A stretch of DNA of 5,041 bases from an uncultured Oscillospiraceae bacterium (GTDB lineage: Bacteria; Bacillota; Clostridia; Oscillospirales; Oscillospiraceae), in the NCBI GenBank assembly GCA_944385455.1, contig CALWXI010000202.1, forward strand, positions 1 to 5,041, read 5' to 3'. Numbering within the stretch: the stretch's first letter is position 1; every line of letters starts with the position of its first letter. The notes under the pieces are model-generated. The model made no database searches. It was not told the origin of the DNA and saw only the letters and a list, made by a program, of their open reading frames with translations. The position numbers and the translations under genes are program-made. Positions 1 through 5,041 of this stretch are shown here, in pieces.

Positions 1-416
1 GCGCCGATGGCGGCGGCCACCGGCTCCTCGATGAGGTAGACCTTCCGGGCGCCGGCCTGGATGCCCGCGTCGATGACGGCGCGCTCCTCCACCTCCGTGA
101 TGCCGGAGGGGACGCAGATGATCACCCGGGGCTTGAAGAAGGAGACCCCGGCCACCTTGTGGATGAACTCCCGGAGCATGCGCTCGGTCATGTCGTAATC
201 GGAGATGACGCCCTCCCGCAGGGGGCGGATGGCCACGATGTTGCCGGGGGTGCGGCCCAGCATGGCCTGGGCCTCGGTGCCCACCTTCAAGAGCTTGCCG
301 GTATTCTTGTCCAGCGCCACCACGGAGGGCTCGTTGAGCACGATGCCCTTGCCCTTCACGAAAACCAGAACCGACGCGGTACCCAGATCGATACCGATAT
401 CCTTTGCCATGGACAT
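1..416 (-). CDS. mreB: Rod shape-determining protein MreB (actin homologue), N-terminal part, cut by the window edge
   Basis: MreB is a bacterial actin that polymerises with ATP under the cytoplasmic membrane and guides the cell-wall elongation machinery. The 138 codons present start MSMAKDIGIDLGTAS and contain the actin phosphate-1 loop DLGTAS (residues 10-15), the family stretch KGKGIVLNEPSVVALD (21-36), RPLREGVISDYD (64-75), CVPSGITEVEERAV (101-114) and LIEEPVAAAIG (128-138). That is roughly the first 40 percent of a usual protein of about 340 residues; the rest lies beyond position 1. I chose the ATG at 416 because GAGGTGG at 428-422 sits at good spacing from it. The in-frame ATG at 410, giving MAKDIG, is too far from that site but remains possible. 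The gene has its own promoter at 490-518. The loop reads GTAS where most MreB have GTAN. MreB and its paralogue Mbl cannot be separated from this fragment. Confidence 0.95.
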   Translation of the reverse strand, partial: MSMAKDIGIDLGTASVLVFVKGKGIVLNEPSVVALDKNTGKLLKVGTEAQAMLGRTPGNIVAIRPLREGVISDYDMTERMLREFIHKVAGVSFFKPRVIICVPSGITEVEERAVIDAGIQAGARKVYLIEEPVAAAIG

Positions 417-421
417 AGCTT

Positions 422-428
422 CCACCTC
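422..428 (-). promoter_or_regulatory. Ribosome binding site of mreB
   Basis: On the minus strand GAGGTGG lies here, with five bases between it and the ATG at 416-414 and eleven between it and the in-frame ATG at 410-408. The spacing favours the upstream start, which adds Met-Ser to the usual MAKDIG beginning. Confidence 0.7.
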
Positions 429-471
429 GTTGTTCTTTCTGTCAAACGTTATTATACACGGTTTTCCCGAC

Positions 472-490
472 TGCAATCATACAGATTGTA
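472..490. repeat. Imperfect inverted repeat at the predicted mreB transcription start
   Basis: On the plus strand TGCAATC (472-478) and GATTGTA (484-490) pair in six of seven positions around a five-base centre. The repeat directly abuts the -10 box and covers the likely start site, a common place for a repressor site. A further GATTGCA lies at 511-517, over the -35 box. A role as an operator is inference; the arms are short and partly reflect promoter-like base composition. Confidence 0.35.
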
Positions 491-518
491 TTATATCGGC
501 AAATGATGACGATTGCAA
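490..518 (-). promoter_or_regulatory. Sigma-A type promoter of mreB
   Basis: On the minus strand TTGCAA (518-513) is followed by exactly 17 bases and then a perfect TATAAT (495-490), close to the sigma-A consensus. Initiation would fall near 483, leaving a leader of about 65 bases before mreB. The -35 box begins only 11 bases past the comF stop. A second perfect TATAAT lies at 456-451, but the hexamer 17 bases upstream of it is TGATTG, so it is a weaker candidate. No mapped start supports either choice. Confidence 0.7.
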
Positions 519-528
519 CCGTGTTCTT

Positions 529-1194
529 TCACAAATTCCCCATTTTTCCCGCCGCTTCCTTGGGCGCGCGGGCCACGACGGCGCACGCCGCGCACGCCGC
601 GCCGGCCCCGCGCAGCACCCGGACGCACTCGCAGAGGGTGGCGCCGGAGGTGCATACGTCGTCGATGAGCAGCACGCGCCGCCCGGCGGCGTCCGGCAGG
701 GCGCCGAACACCCCCAGGACGTTGGCCCGCCGGGCCGCCGCGTCCCGCAGGCTGGACTGGGGCGGGGTGTGGACGGTCCTGCGCAGCAGCTCCCGGGCCT
801 GGACGCCCCACACCCGGCAGGCCTCCTCCGCCAGGAGCCGGGCCTGATCGTAGCCCCGCTGGCGCAGCCGCCGCCGGCTCACCGGCACCCAGGTCACGGT
901 GTCGAAGTCCCCGGCGAAGTGCTCCGCCGCGCACCGGGCCAGCAGCTCCCCCAGGGGGACCGCGGCGTCGGCGGCGCTGCGGAACTTGAAGCGCAGGACC
1001 GCCTCCCGGACCTCTCCCTGATACCACAGCGGCGCGGCGCACACCGCTCCGCCGGGGAGGACCCGGGGCCCCTCCTCCACCCAGGGGAGGGTCTTGGGGC
1101 ACTTGGGGCACACCCCCGGCTCGTCCAGCACCCGGCCGCAGAAGGGGCATTTGGGCGGGAAGAGGAGCCGCCACAGCGCCTCCCGGCGGTTCAT
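529..1194 (-). CDS. comF: ComF family protein (double zinc ribbon plus phosphoribosyltransferase domain)
   Basis: The protein has 221 residues, near the usual length for ComFC/GntX-type proteins. The N-terminus carries paired cysteines CPFC (16-19) and CPKC (29-32), which should hold a zinc ion. The C-terminal half is a type I phosphoribosyltransferase fold, with PVSRRRLRQRGYDQA (104-118), QSSL (146-149) and the PRPP-binding loop VLLIDDVCTSGATL (174-187). In naturally competent bacteria ComFC acts inside the cell in uptake of single-stranded DNA together with the ComFA helicase. Many non-competent species keep the gene, and the substrate of its transferase domain is not settled. No comFA is present here. 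The start ATG overlaps the stop of the upstream regulator gene in ATGA (1194-1191), so the two are probably translationally coupled. I see no hairpin terminator after the stop codon. Confidence 0.93.
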   Translation of the reverse strand: MNRREALWRLLFPPKCPFCGRVLDEPGVCPKCPKTLPWVEEGPRVLPGGAVCAAPLWYQGEVREAVLRFKFRSAADAAVPLGELLARCAAEHFAGDFDTVTWVPVSRRRLRQRGYDQARLLAEEACRVWGVQARELLRRTVHTPPQSSLRDAAARRANVLGVFGALPDAAGRRVLLIDDVCTSGATLCECVRVLRGAGAACAACAVVARAPKEAAGKMGNL

Positions 1195-1415
1195 TTCCGC
1201 CGCCGGGGGTACGGCTCCGGCACGTCGGTGAGGCCCACCAGGTAGTCCACGCTGACGCCGTAAAATTCCGCCAGCTGGACGGCCAGACGCAGCGGCAGCT
1301 CCCGACCGCCACGCTCGTATTTGGAGTACAGAGACTGGTCACACACCAGCAATTCCGCAATTTGGCGCTGTTTTAGATCCCGGTCCTCCCGGAGATCCCG
1401 TATCCGAAGTCTCAT
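1191..1415 (-). CDS. Small XRE-family helix-turn-helix transcriptional regulator
   Basis: This 74-residue protein is almost entirely one Cro/C1-type helix-turn-helix domain: RIRDLREDRDLKQRQIAELL (residues 4-23) forms the first helices, and VCDQSLYSKYERGGRELPLR (24-43) holds the recognition helix and the typical YERG turn. LAEFYGVSVDYLVGLTD (48-64) is the usual closing segment. Nothing suggests a sensor or second domain. I chose the ATG at 1415 because GGTGAT at 1425-1420 fits a Shine-Dalgarno site four bases away. An ATG two codons upstream (1421) overlaps that site and has none of its own. The reading frame stays open to 1508, but that extension would run back into the terminator of the upstream operon. 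The gene lies just after that terminator and ends in a four-base overlap with comF. It may control itself and comF; its targets are unknown. Confidence 0.85.
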   Translation of the reverse strand: MRLRIRDLREDRDLKQRQIAELLVCDQSLYSKYERGGRELPLRLAVQLAEFYGVSVDYLVGLTDVPEPYPRRRK

Positions 1416-1419
1416 TTTC

Positions 1420-1425
1420 ATCACC
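1420..1425 (-). promoter_or_regulatory. Ribosome binding site deciding the XRE regulator start
   Basis: GGTGAT on the minus strand matches part of the anti-Shine-Dalgarno complement AGGAGGTGAT and ends four bases before the ATG at 1415. The alternative ATG at 1421-1419 lies inside this match, which is why the shorter protein is preferred. Confidence 0.5.
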
Positions 1426-1432
1426 GAAAATG

Positions 1433-1481
1433 ATTGTATCCATAGGACACATTGTACTTCGTTATATTGGACTATTTGTCC
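1433..1481 (-). promoter_or_regulatory. Probable promoter and operator region of the XRE regulator-comF unit
   Basis: This AT-rich stretch contrasts with the GC-rich genes on both sides. On the minus strand -10-like boxes are TATAAC (1466-1461), TACAAT (1456-1451) and TACAAT (1438-1433); none has a convincing TTGACA at standard spacing, so the start site is unresolved. The last would leave almost no leader. Two imperfect 13-bp palindromes, GGACTATTTGTCC (1469-1481) and GGACACATTGTAC (1445-1457, plus-strand reading), share GGAC...TTGT.C and are offset by 24 bp. A third overlapping repeat, TGTATCCATAGGACACA (1435-1451), has seven-base arms with one mismatch. Such clustered sites over a small XRE gene suggest autoregulation; this is inference. 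Confidence 0.45.
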
Positions 1482-1506
1482 TTTCTTATTCGGGATTCCA
1501 CGGTCC

Positions 1507-1545
1507 AAAAGAAAAGGCGCCCGCCTCTCAGACGAAGGCGGGCAC
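1507..1545 (-). terminator. Rho-independent terminator ending the phoH-ybeY-orf109-recD2 unit
   Basis: On the minus strand GTGCCCGCCT (1545-1536) pairs with AGGCGGGCGC (1526-1517) in a 10-bp GC-rich stem with one G-U pair and a nine-base loop. It is followed by CTTTTCTTTT (1516-1507). It begins 27 bases past the recD2 stop and lies before the xre control region, separating the two units. Confidence 0.85.
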
Positions 1546-1560
1546 TGTTCGAGGGCAGCG

Positions 1561-1590
1561 CATTCTCTTTTGTCAAGACAAAAGAGAATG
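1561..1590. repeat. Perfect palindrome covering the recD2 stop codon
   Basis: CATTCTCTTTTGTC (1561-1574) and GACAAAAGAGAATG (1577-1590) are exact reverse complements of 14 bases separated by only AA. Outside them, CAGCG (1556-1560) and CGCTG (1596-1600) can pair further if five G bases (1591-1595) bulge out. The recD2 stop (1575-1573) falls at the tip of the hairpin, and the arm at 1577-1590 encodes the last residues, HSLLS. Neither strand shows a T-tract after it, so it is not a standard intrinsic terminator; one follows downstream. It could be a dispersed palindromic element, an RNA 3'-end stabiliser or a protein-binding site. Copy number in the genome would tell which. Confidence 0.85.
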
Positions 1591-3789
1591 GGGGGCGCTG
1601 TTCCGGAGCCGCCACCGCAGTCCGGAGTACCGCCGCTGGCGGCGGTCGTTTTCCGCCATGGCGCGGATGGCGGCGTCGTCCCCCACCACCACCAGAAGCT
1701 CCCTGGCCCGGGTCAGGGCGGTGTACAGCACTCCCCGGACCATCAGCGACGGCGCGGCGGGCATGGCCGCCAGCACCACGCAGCGGTACTCGCTGCCCTG
1801 GGCCTTGTGGACGGTCTGGGCGTAGGCCAGATCCACCTCGCTGAGCATCTCCGCCCCGTAGAGGGCCACCCGGCCGTCGAAGTCCAGCTCCAGCCACTCC
1901 CCCGACGGGTCGATGCGCAGGATGCGGCCCACGTCGCCGTTGAACATGCCGGCGCCGGCGGCGGAGCCGTCGGATCGCTCCCAGAGCACGTCGTAGTCGT
2001 TGCGGGTCTGCATCACCCGGTCCCCCTCCCGGAAGAGCCGCTCTCCCCAGAGGATCTCCCGCTTGTCCGGCGCGGGCGGGTTCAGCGCCTCCTGGAGGCA
2101 GCGGTTGAGGCGGACGGTGCCGCAGGGACCCTTGCGGGTGGGGGTCAGCACCTGGATCTGGGCGGCGGGGATCCCCATCTTCTCCGGCAGGCGGCTCCGG
2201 CACAGCTCCACCACCGTCTGCACCGCCCGCTCCGGGTCCCGGCGGCAGAGGAAGAAGAAATCCCCCTGGCCGTTGCGCAGCTGGGGCGGCTGCCCCAGGT
2301 TCACGGCGTGGGCGTTGCGGATGATGGCGGATTCCGACGCCTGCCGGAACACCTCCCGGAGAAACACCGTCTCCACCCGCTCGCTGCGGATGAGGTCGGA
2401 AAACACGTTCCCCGCCCCCACGGAGGGCAGCTGGTCCGCGTCCCCCACCAGCACCAGCCGGGTGCCGGGCCGCAGCGCCCGCAGCAGCGCCGCGAAGAGG
2501 GGCAGGTCCACCATGGACATCTCGTCCACGATGACGGCGTCCGCCTCCAGAGGCTCCTTCTCCGTTTTCTGGAAGGTCACCATGCCGTCCTTCCAGCCCA
2601 TGCCCAGCAGACGGTGGACCGTCTGGGCGTCCATGCCCGTCAGCTCGCTCATGCGCTTGGCCGCCCGGCCGGTGGGAGCCGCCAGCACCACGTCCAGGCC
2701 CATCTTCCGGAACAGGGCCACGATGGCCCGCACCGTGGTGGTCTTGCCGGTGCCGGGCCCGCCGGTGAGCAGCAGCACTCCCTGCCGCGCCGCCAGCTCC
2801 ACCGCCCGCTGCTGCATGGGGGCAAAGGTGATGCCCGCCTCCTCCTGGACCTCCCGCACGGTGCGCCGGGCCTGCCGGCTGACGTCCGGCGGGGCGGCCA
2901 GGAGGCTGTTGAGCCGGGCGCAGGCGGTCACCTCCGCCTCCCACAGCCGCCGCAGGTAGCAGCCCTCCACATTGGCCACCCGCTCCTGCACCACCGTCCC
3001 GGCCTGGACCAGCGCGTCCAGCGCCGCCTCCGGCCCGTCCTCCGGACACCCCAGCAGCTGGGCCGTGGCGGCCACCAGCTTGCCCCGGGGCAGAAAGACG
3101 TGGCCGTTGCGCTCGTTGTGGCTGAGCTCAAAGGTCACCGCCGCCTGGAGCCGGGCGCTGTCCCCGGGGTCGAAGCCCATCTGCAGGGCCATCCCGTCGG
3201 CCACGGAGAAATCCACGCCCCAGTCCCCGGCGGAGAGCAGATACGGATTCCGGCGCACCATCTCCAGCGCCGCGTCGCCGTACAGCCCCCGCAGGTACAT
3301 GGCCAGCACCGGAGGCAGGCCGTACCGGGCCAGAAAGGCCATGAGCCGCCGCAGCCCCATGTGGCGGCGGAAGCTCTCGGCGATCTCCCGGGCGCGCTTC
3401 GCCGTGACGCCCCGGACGGCGGTGAGCCGCTCCGGCTCCCGCTCCAGGATGTCCAGGGTGTCGGGACCGAAGCGGTCCACGATGTTCCGGGCGGTGGCGG
3501 GGCCGACGCCCTTGCAGATGCCGGAGGAGAGATAGCTGCAGATCTCCTCCTCGTCCTCCGGCAGCGCCCGCTCCAGCTCCACGGCGCGCAGCTGCTGCCC
3601 GTGCTGGGGATGCTGCTCCCACACCCCGGACACCGTCAGATGCTCCCCCGGCGCCGCGCAGGGGATGCACCCCACCACCGTCACCACCTCCCCCTCCTCG
3701 GTGAGGAGGCGCAGGACCGTATAGCCGTTTTCGGCGTTTTGAAAGATCAGGCTATGTATGGTGCCGTCGCAGGTGGTCAGCTCTTCCAT
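1573..3789 (-). CDS. recD2: ATP-dependent RecD2 DNA helicase
   Basis: RecD2 is a 5'-to-3' superfamily 1B DNA helicase found in bacteria lacking RecBC partners for it. It works in DNA repair and replication-fork maintenance in the cytoplasm. The 738-residue length fits the family. Order: an N-terminal OB-like part (about 1-75), helix-hairpin-helix repeats (about 85-145, with GICKGVGPATARNIVDRFG and AVRGVTAKRAREIAESF), then the helicase core. Motifs are Walker A GGPGTGKT (343-350), APTGRAAKRM (371-380), Walker B VIVDEMSMVD (419-428), LVGDADQLPSVGAG (447-460), FREVFRQ-like LREVFRQ (477-483), HKAQGSEY (661-668) and YTALTRA (689-695). All core motifs are intact. The start at 3789 is chosen because AGAGGAG lies just upstream and the product begins at the expected place; the frame stays open further upstream only across neighbouring genes. 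It follows the small gene by 20 bases. Its last codons lie in a palindrome. Confidence 0.96.
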   Translation of the reverse strand: MEELTTCDGTIHSLIFQNAENGYTVLRLLTEEGEVVTVVGCIPCAAPGEHLTVSGVWEQHPQHGQQLRAVELERALPEDEEEICSYLSSGICKGVGPATARNIVDRFGPDTLDILEREPERLTAVRGVTAKRAREIAESFRRHMGLRRLMAFLARYGLPPVLAMYLRGLYGDAALEMVRRNPYLLSAGDWGVDFSVADGMALQMGFDPGDSARLQAAVTFELSHNERNGHVFLPRGKLVAATAQLLGCPEDGPEAALDALVQAGTVVQERVANVEGCYLRRLWEAEVTACARLNSLLAAPPDVSRQARRTVREVQEEAGITFAPMQQRAVELAARQGVLLLTGGPGTGKTTTVRAIVALFRKMGLDVVLAAPTGRAAKRMSELTGMDAQTVHRLLGMGWKDGMVTFQKTEKEPLEADAVIVDEMSMVDLPLFAALLRALRPGTRLVLVGDADQLPSVGAGNVFSDLIRSERVETVFLREVFRQASESAIIRNAHAVNLGQPPQLRNGQGDFFFLCRRDPERAVQTVVELCRSRLPEKMGIPAAQIQVLTPTRKGPCGTVRLNRCLQEALNPPAPDKREILWGERLFREGDRVMQTRNDYDVLWERSDGSAAGAGMFNGDVGRILRIDPSGEWLELDFDGRVALYGAEMLSEVDLAYAQTVHKAQGSEYRCVVLAAMPAAPSLMVRGVLYTALTRARELLVVVGDDAAIRAMAENDRRQRRYSGLRWRLRNSAPHSLLS

Positions 3790-3809
3790 GCCGCTCCTCT
3801 TCTCTTCCG

Positions 3810-4139
3810 TCAGTTTCCCAGGTGAAATTCTCCGGCGGAGACCAGCTCCGCGTTGTCCTCCCGGTCCGCCAGATACCGGGCCATGCTCCGGGCCTCCTCC
3901 GTGAGTCCGCAGTCCGCCAGGACGATCCGCGCCCCCGGGGCCGCCCCCTGGATGCGCCGCAGCTCCCGGACGTCCGCCTCCATGGCCAATGCCTCCCCCC
4001 GCAGGGGCAGCACCAGCAGAAGGCCCGGCACGGCGGGCCGTCCCCCGGCGTGGAGCACCGCTCCCGCCAGCAGCCACACCACGGTGGTCAGTCCCACGGC
4101 GGAAAAGAAGGAAATCAGGCCGTCTTGCAGCAATGCCAT
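3810..4139 (-). CDS. Unrecognised 109-residue protein with one N-terminal membrane segment
   Basis: I do not recognise a family. Residues 8-30 (LISFFSAVGLTTVVWLLAGAVLH) form a likely membrane helix with no signal-peptidase site I can see. The rest alternates predicted strand and helix: GLLLVLPLRG (39-48), EADVRELRRIQ (54-64), ARIVLADCGL (70-79), EEARSMARYLAD (81-92), AELVSA (97-102). That suggests a small membrane-anchored alpha/beta domain; the LPLRG and ADCGLTEE turns faintly recall the first half of a nucleotide-sugar or Rossmann-like fold, but this is speculative. The gene is real rather than chance: it lies in the operon, 44 bases after ybeY and 20 before recD2, has GAGG nine bases before its ATG, and has sensible protein composition. 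In many Firmicutes a diacylglycerol kinase gene follows ybeY; this protein lacks that family's several membrane helices. Cytoplasmic-side orientation is not determined. Confidence 0.75.
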   Translation of the reverse strand: MALLQDGLISFFSAVGLTTVVWLLAGAVLHAGGRPAVPGLLLVLPLRGEALAMEADVRELRRIQGAAPGARIVLADCGLTEEARSMARYLADREDNAELVSAGEFHLGN

Positions 4140-4183
4140 TCCAAACCGCCTCGGAACAGTCTATGCGCCGCCGGCCCTCCGCG

Positions 4184-4687
4184 TCAATCCGCCTCCCGGG
4201 TGATGCCCAGGGACGCCAGGATGGCCTCCTCCCGCCCCCGCATCCGCGCCTTCTGCGGCCCCTCGTCCAGATGGTCGTACCCCAGCAGGTGGAGCACCGA
4301 GTGGACCACCAGATAGGCAAGCTCCCGGCGGCGGGAATGGCCGTACTCCTTCGCCTGGGCCGCCGCGCGCTCCATGGAGATCACCATGTCCCCCAGGGGC
4401 ACCAGCCCCGTGCCGGGGTCGGCGTCCCCGGCGGACGGCAGCTCCCCGGGGGCAAGCTCGAACTCCGGGAAGCTGAGAACGTCGGTGGCCCGGTCCACCT
4501 GCCGCATCTCCCGGTTGATGGCATGGATGCCCTCGTCGCCGGTGAGGAGCACGTCCACCTCGCAGGGGAAATCCACCCCCTCGGCCTCCAGCGCCGCGCG
4601 GATCACCTTCCGGATCAGGGCGCAGTTCCCGGCGCTGGCCGCGCCGGGGAGGTCGGCAGTGACCGGTATATAGTGCTTTTTGGCCAT
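4184..4687 (-). CDS. ybeY: YbeY endoribonuclease (16S rRNA 3'-end maturation)
   Basis: YbeY is a zinc-dependent single-strand endoribonuclease that helps mature the 16S rRNA 3' end and takes part in ribosome quality control in the cytoplasm. The 167-residue product shows the signature metal-binding motif HSVLHLLGYDH, with histidines at 129, 133 and 139 in the H-x3-H-x5-H spacing. It also has the family stretches INREMRQVDRATDVLSFP (57-74) and LGDMVISMERAAAQAKEYGHS (98-118). Length is typical and the active site is complete. The start ATG (4687-4685) shares one base with the phoH stop (TAATG), with AAAGGG a short way upstream, so translation is probably coupled to phoH. The phoH-ybeY pair is widely conserved, in line with their joint role in RNA metabolism. 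Confidence 0.97.
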   Translation of the reverse strand: MAKKHYIPVTADLPGAASAGNCALIRKVIRAALEAEGVDFPCEVDVLLTGDEGIHAINREMRQVDRATDVLSFPEFELAPGELPSAGDADPGTGLVPLGDMVISMERAAAQAKEYGHSRRRELAYLVVHSVLHLLGYDHLDEGPQKARMRGREEAILASLGITREAD

Positions 4688-5041
4688 TATTTTCGCCCTT
4701 TCCCGCTTTTCGCGTTCTCATAGGCCTCATAGGCCTGGACGATCCGCTGGACCATGACGTGGCGCACCACGTCGGCGTTGGTGAGCTCGCAGATGCCGAT
4801 GCCCTCCACGTTCCGCAAAACCCGCATGGCCTCCTTGAGGCCGGAGGCCTTGCCGTCGGGCAGGTCGATCTGGGTGACGTCGCCGGTGATGACGATCTTG
4901 GAGCCGAAGCCCAGGCGGGTGAGGAACATCTTCATCTGCTCCCGGGAGGTGTTCTGGGCCTCGTCCAGGATGATGAAGCTGTCGTCCAGGGTGCGGCCCC
5001 GCATGTAGGCCAGGGGGGCCACCTCGATGTTCCCCCGCTCC
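4687..5041 (-). CDS. phoH: PhoH family ATPase, C-terminal part, cut by the window edge
   Basis: The last 117 residues are present; the start and Walker A lie beyond position 5041. The frame enters as ERGNIEVAPLAYMRGRTLDDSFIILDEAQN, which contains the PhoH signature APLAYMRGRTL and the Walker B motif FIILDEAQN. This is followed by MKMFLTRLGFGSKIVITGDVTQIDLP and the family-typical VVRHVMVQRIVQAYEAYE near the end. It belongs to the cytoplasmic PhoH/YbeZ P-loop ATPases related to superfamily 1 helicases, which are thought to act in RNA metabolism together with YbeY. The product ends in a basic tail, KSGKGRK. Its stop codon overlaps ybeY by one base. The full protein in this family is about 320 residues, so roughly a third is seen here. 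The GTG at 5022 is internal, not a start. Confidence 0.96.
   Translation of the reverse strand, partial: ERGNIEVAPLAYMRGRTLDDSFIILDEAQNTSREQMKMFLTRLGFGSKIVITGDVTQIDLPDGKASGLKEAMRVLRNVEGIGICELTNADVVRHVMVQRIVQAYEAYENAKSGKGRK

Noticed and set aside
451..456. Second TATAAT as the main mreB promoter
   Set aside because: The -10 hexamer is perfect, but no acceptable -35 box lies 16-18 bases upstream, nor is there a TGn extension; the promoter at 490-518 is better.
1416..1508. Longer version of the XRE regulator starting at 1508
   Set aside because: It would begin at the T-tract of the recD2 terminator and run through the control region; the added residues do not resemble the family.
1561..1590. 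Palindrome taken as the intrinsic terminator of recD2
   Set aside because: The stem is AT-rich and neither strand has a T-tract after it; the hairpin at 1517-1545 followed by CTTTTCTTTT fits much better.
1321..3825. Very long open frame on the plus strand opposite recD2
   Set aside because: It is antisense to a complete helicase with all motifs. Its translation is rich in Pro, His, Gly, Arg and Gln with no recognisable domain, as expected from a GC-rich gene read backwards.
3790..4320. N-terminal extension of the recD2 frame to an upstream start
   Set aside because: The extension would overlap the 109-residue gene and ybeY in another frame, and the start at 3789 has a good ribosome binding site and family-typical beginning.
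1..5041. A defence, mobile or CRISPR-type system
   Set aside because: No transposase, recombinase, toxin-antitoxin pair, spaced repeats or nuclease-effector pairing is visible; RecD2 and XRE are here in a housekeeping setting.

Overview
The window looks like a chromosomal housekeeping segment from a high-GC member of the Clostridia, most likely an Oscillospiraceae-type gut Firmicute. This is inferred from the strong G/C bias at third codon positions, Firmicute-type Shine-Dalgarno sites, the RecD2 type of helicase, and the neighbourhood phoH, ybeY, recD2, comF, mreB. No alignment was run, so the placement is tentative. Every gene I can support lies on the minus strand, so transcription runs from high to low coordinates.

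Read in that direction, the window opens inside phoH (3' part only). Its stop codon overlaps the start of ybeY (16S rRNA maturation endonuclease) by one base. A 44-base gap leads to a small unrecognised gene for a 109-residue protein with one predicted membrane segment. Twenty bases later comes recD2, a 738-residue superfamily 1 helicase. These four genes look like one transcription unit. It ends at an intrinsic terminator at 1507-1545. A perfect 14-bp-arm palindrome lies over the recD2 stop codon.

Beyond the terminator is an AT-rich stretch with imperfect palindromes that look like operator sites. It is followed by a small XRE-type helix-turn-helix regulator. The regulator's stop overlaps the start of comF (zinc-finger/phosphoribosyltransferase protein) in an ATGA junction. 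After comF there is no visible terminator. A good sigma-A-like promoter (TTGCAA, 17 bases, TATAAT) begins 11 bases past the comF stop and drives mreB, whose first 138 codons are in the window.

Functionally the window combines RNA metabolism (PhoH, YbeY), DNA repair (RecD2), a possible competence or DNA-uptake relic under a small regulator (XRE-ComF), and cell shape (MreB). I see no mobile element, CRISPR array, RNA gene or defence island, and nothing that clearly amounts to a new system. The less ordinary points are the 109-residue membrane-anchored protein, the palindrome over the recD2 stop, and the regulator coupled to comF with its candidate operators. No stretch longer than about 300 bases lacks a gene. 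The longest gaps are about 157 bases (1416-1572: terminator and xre control region) and 112 bases (417-528: mreB promoter).
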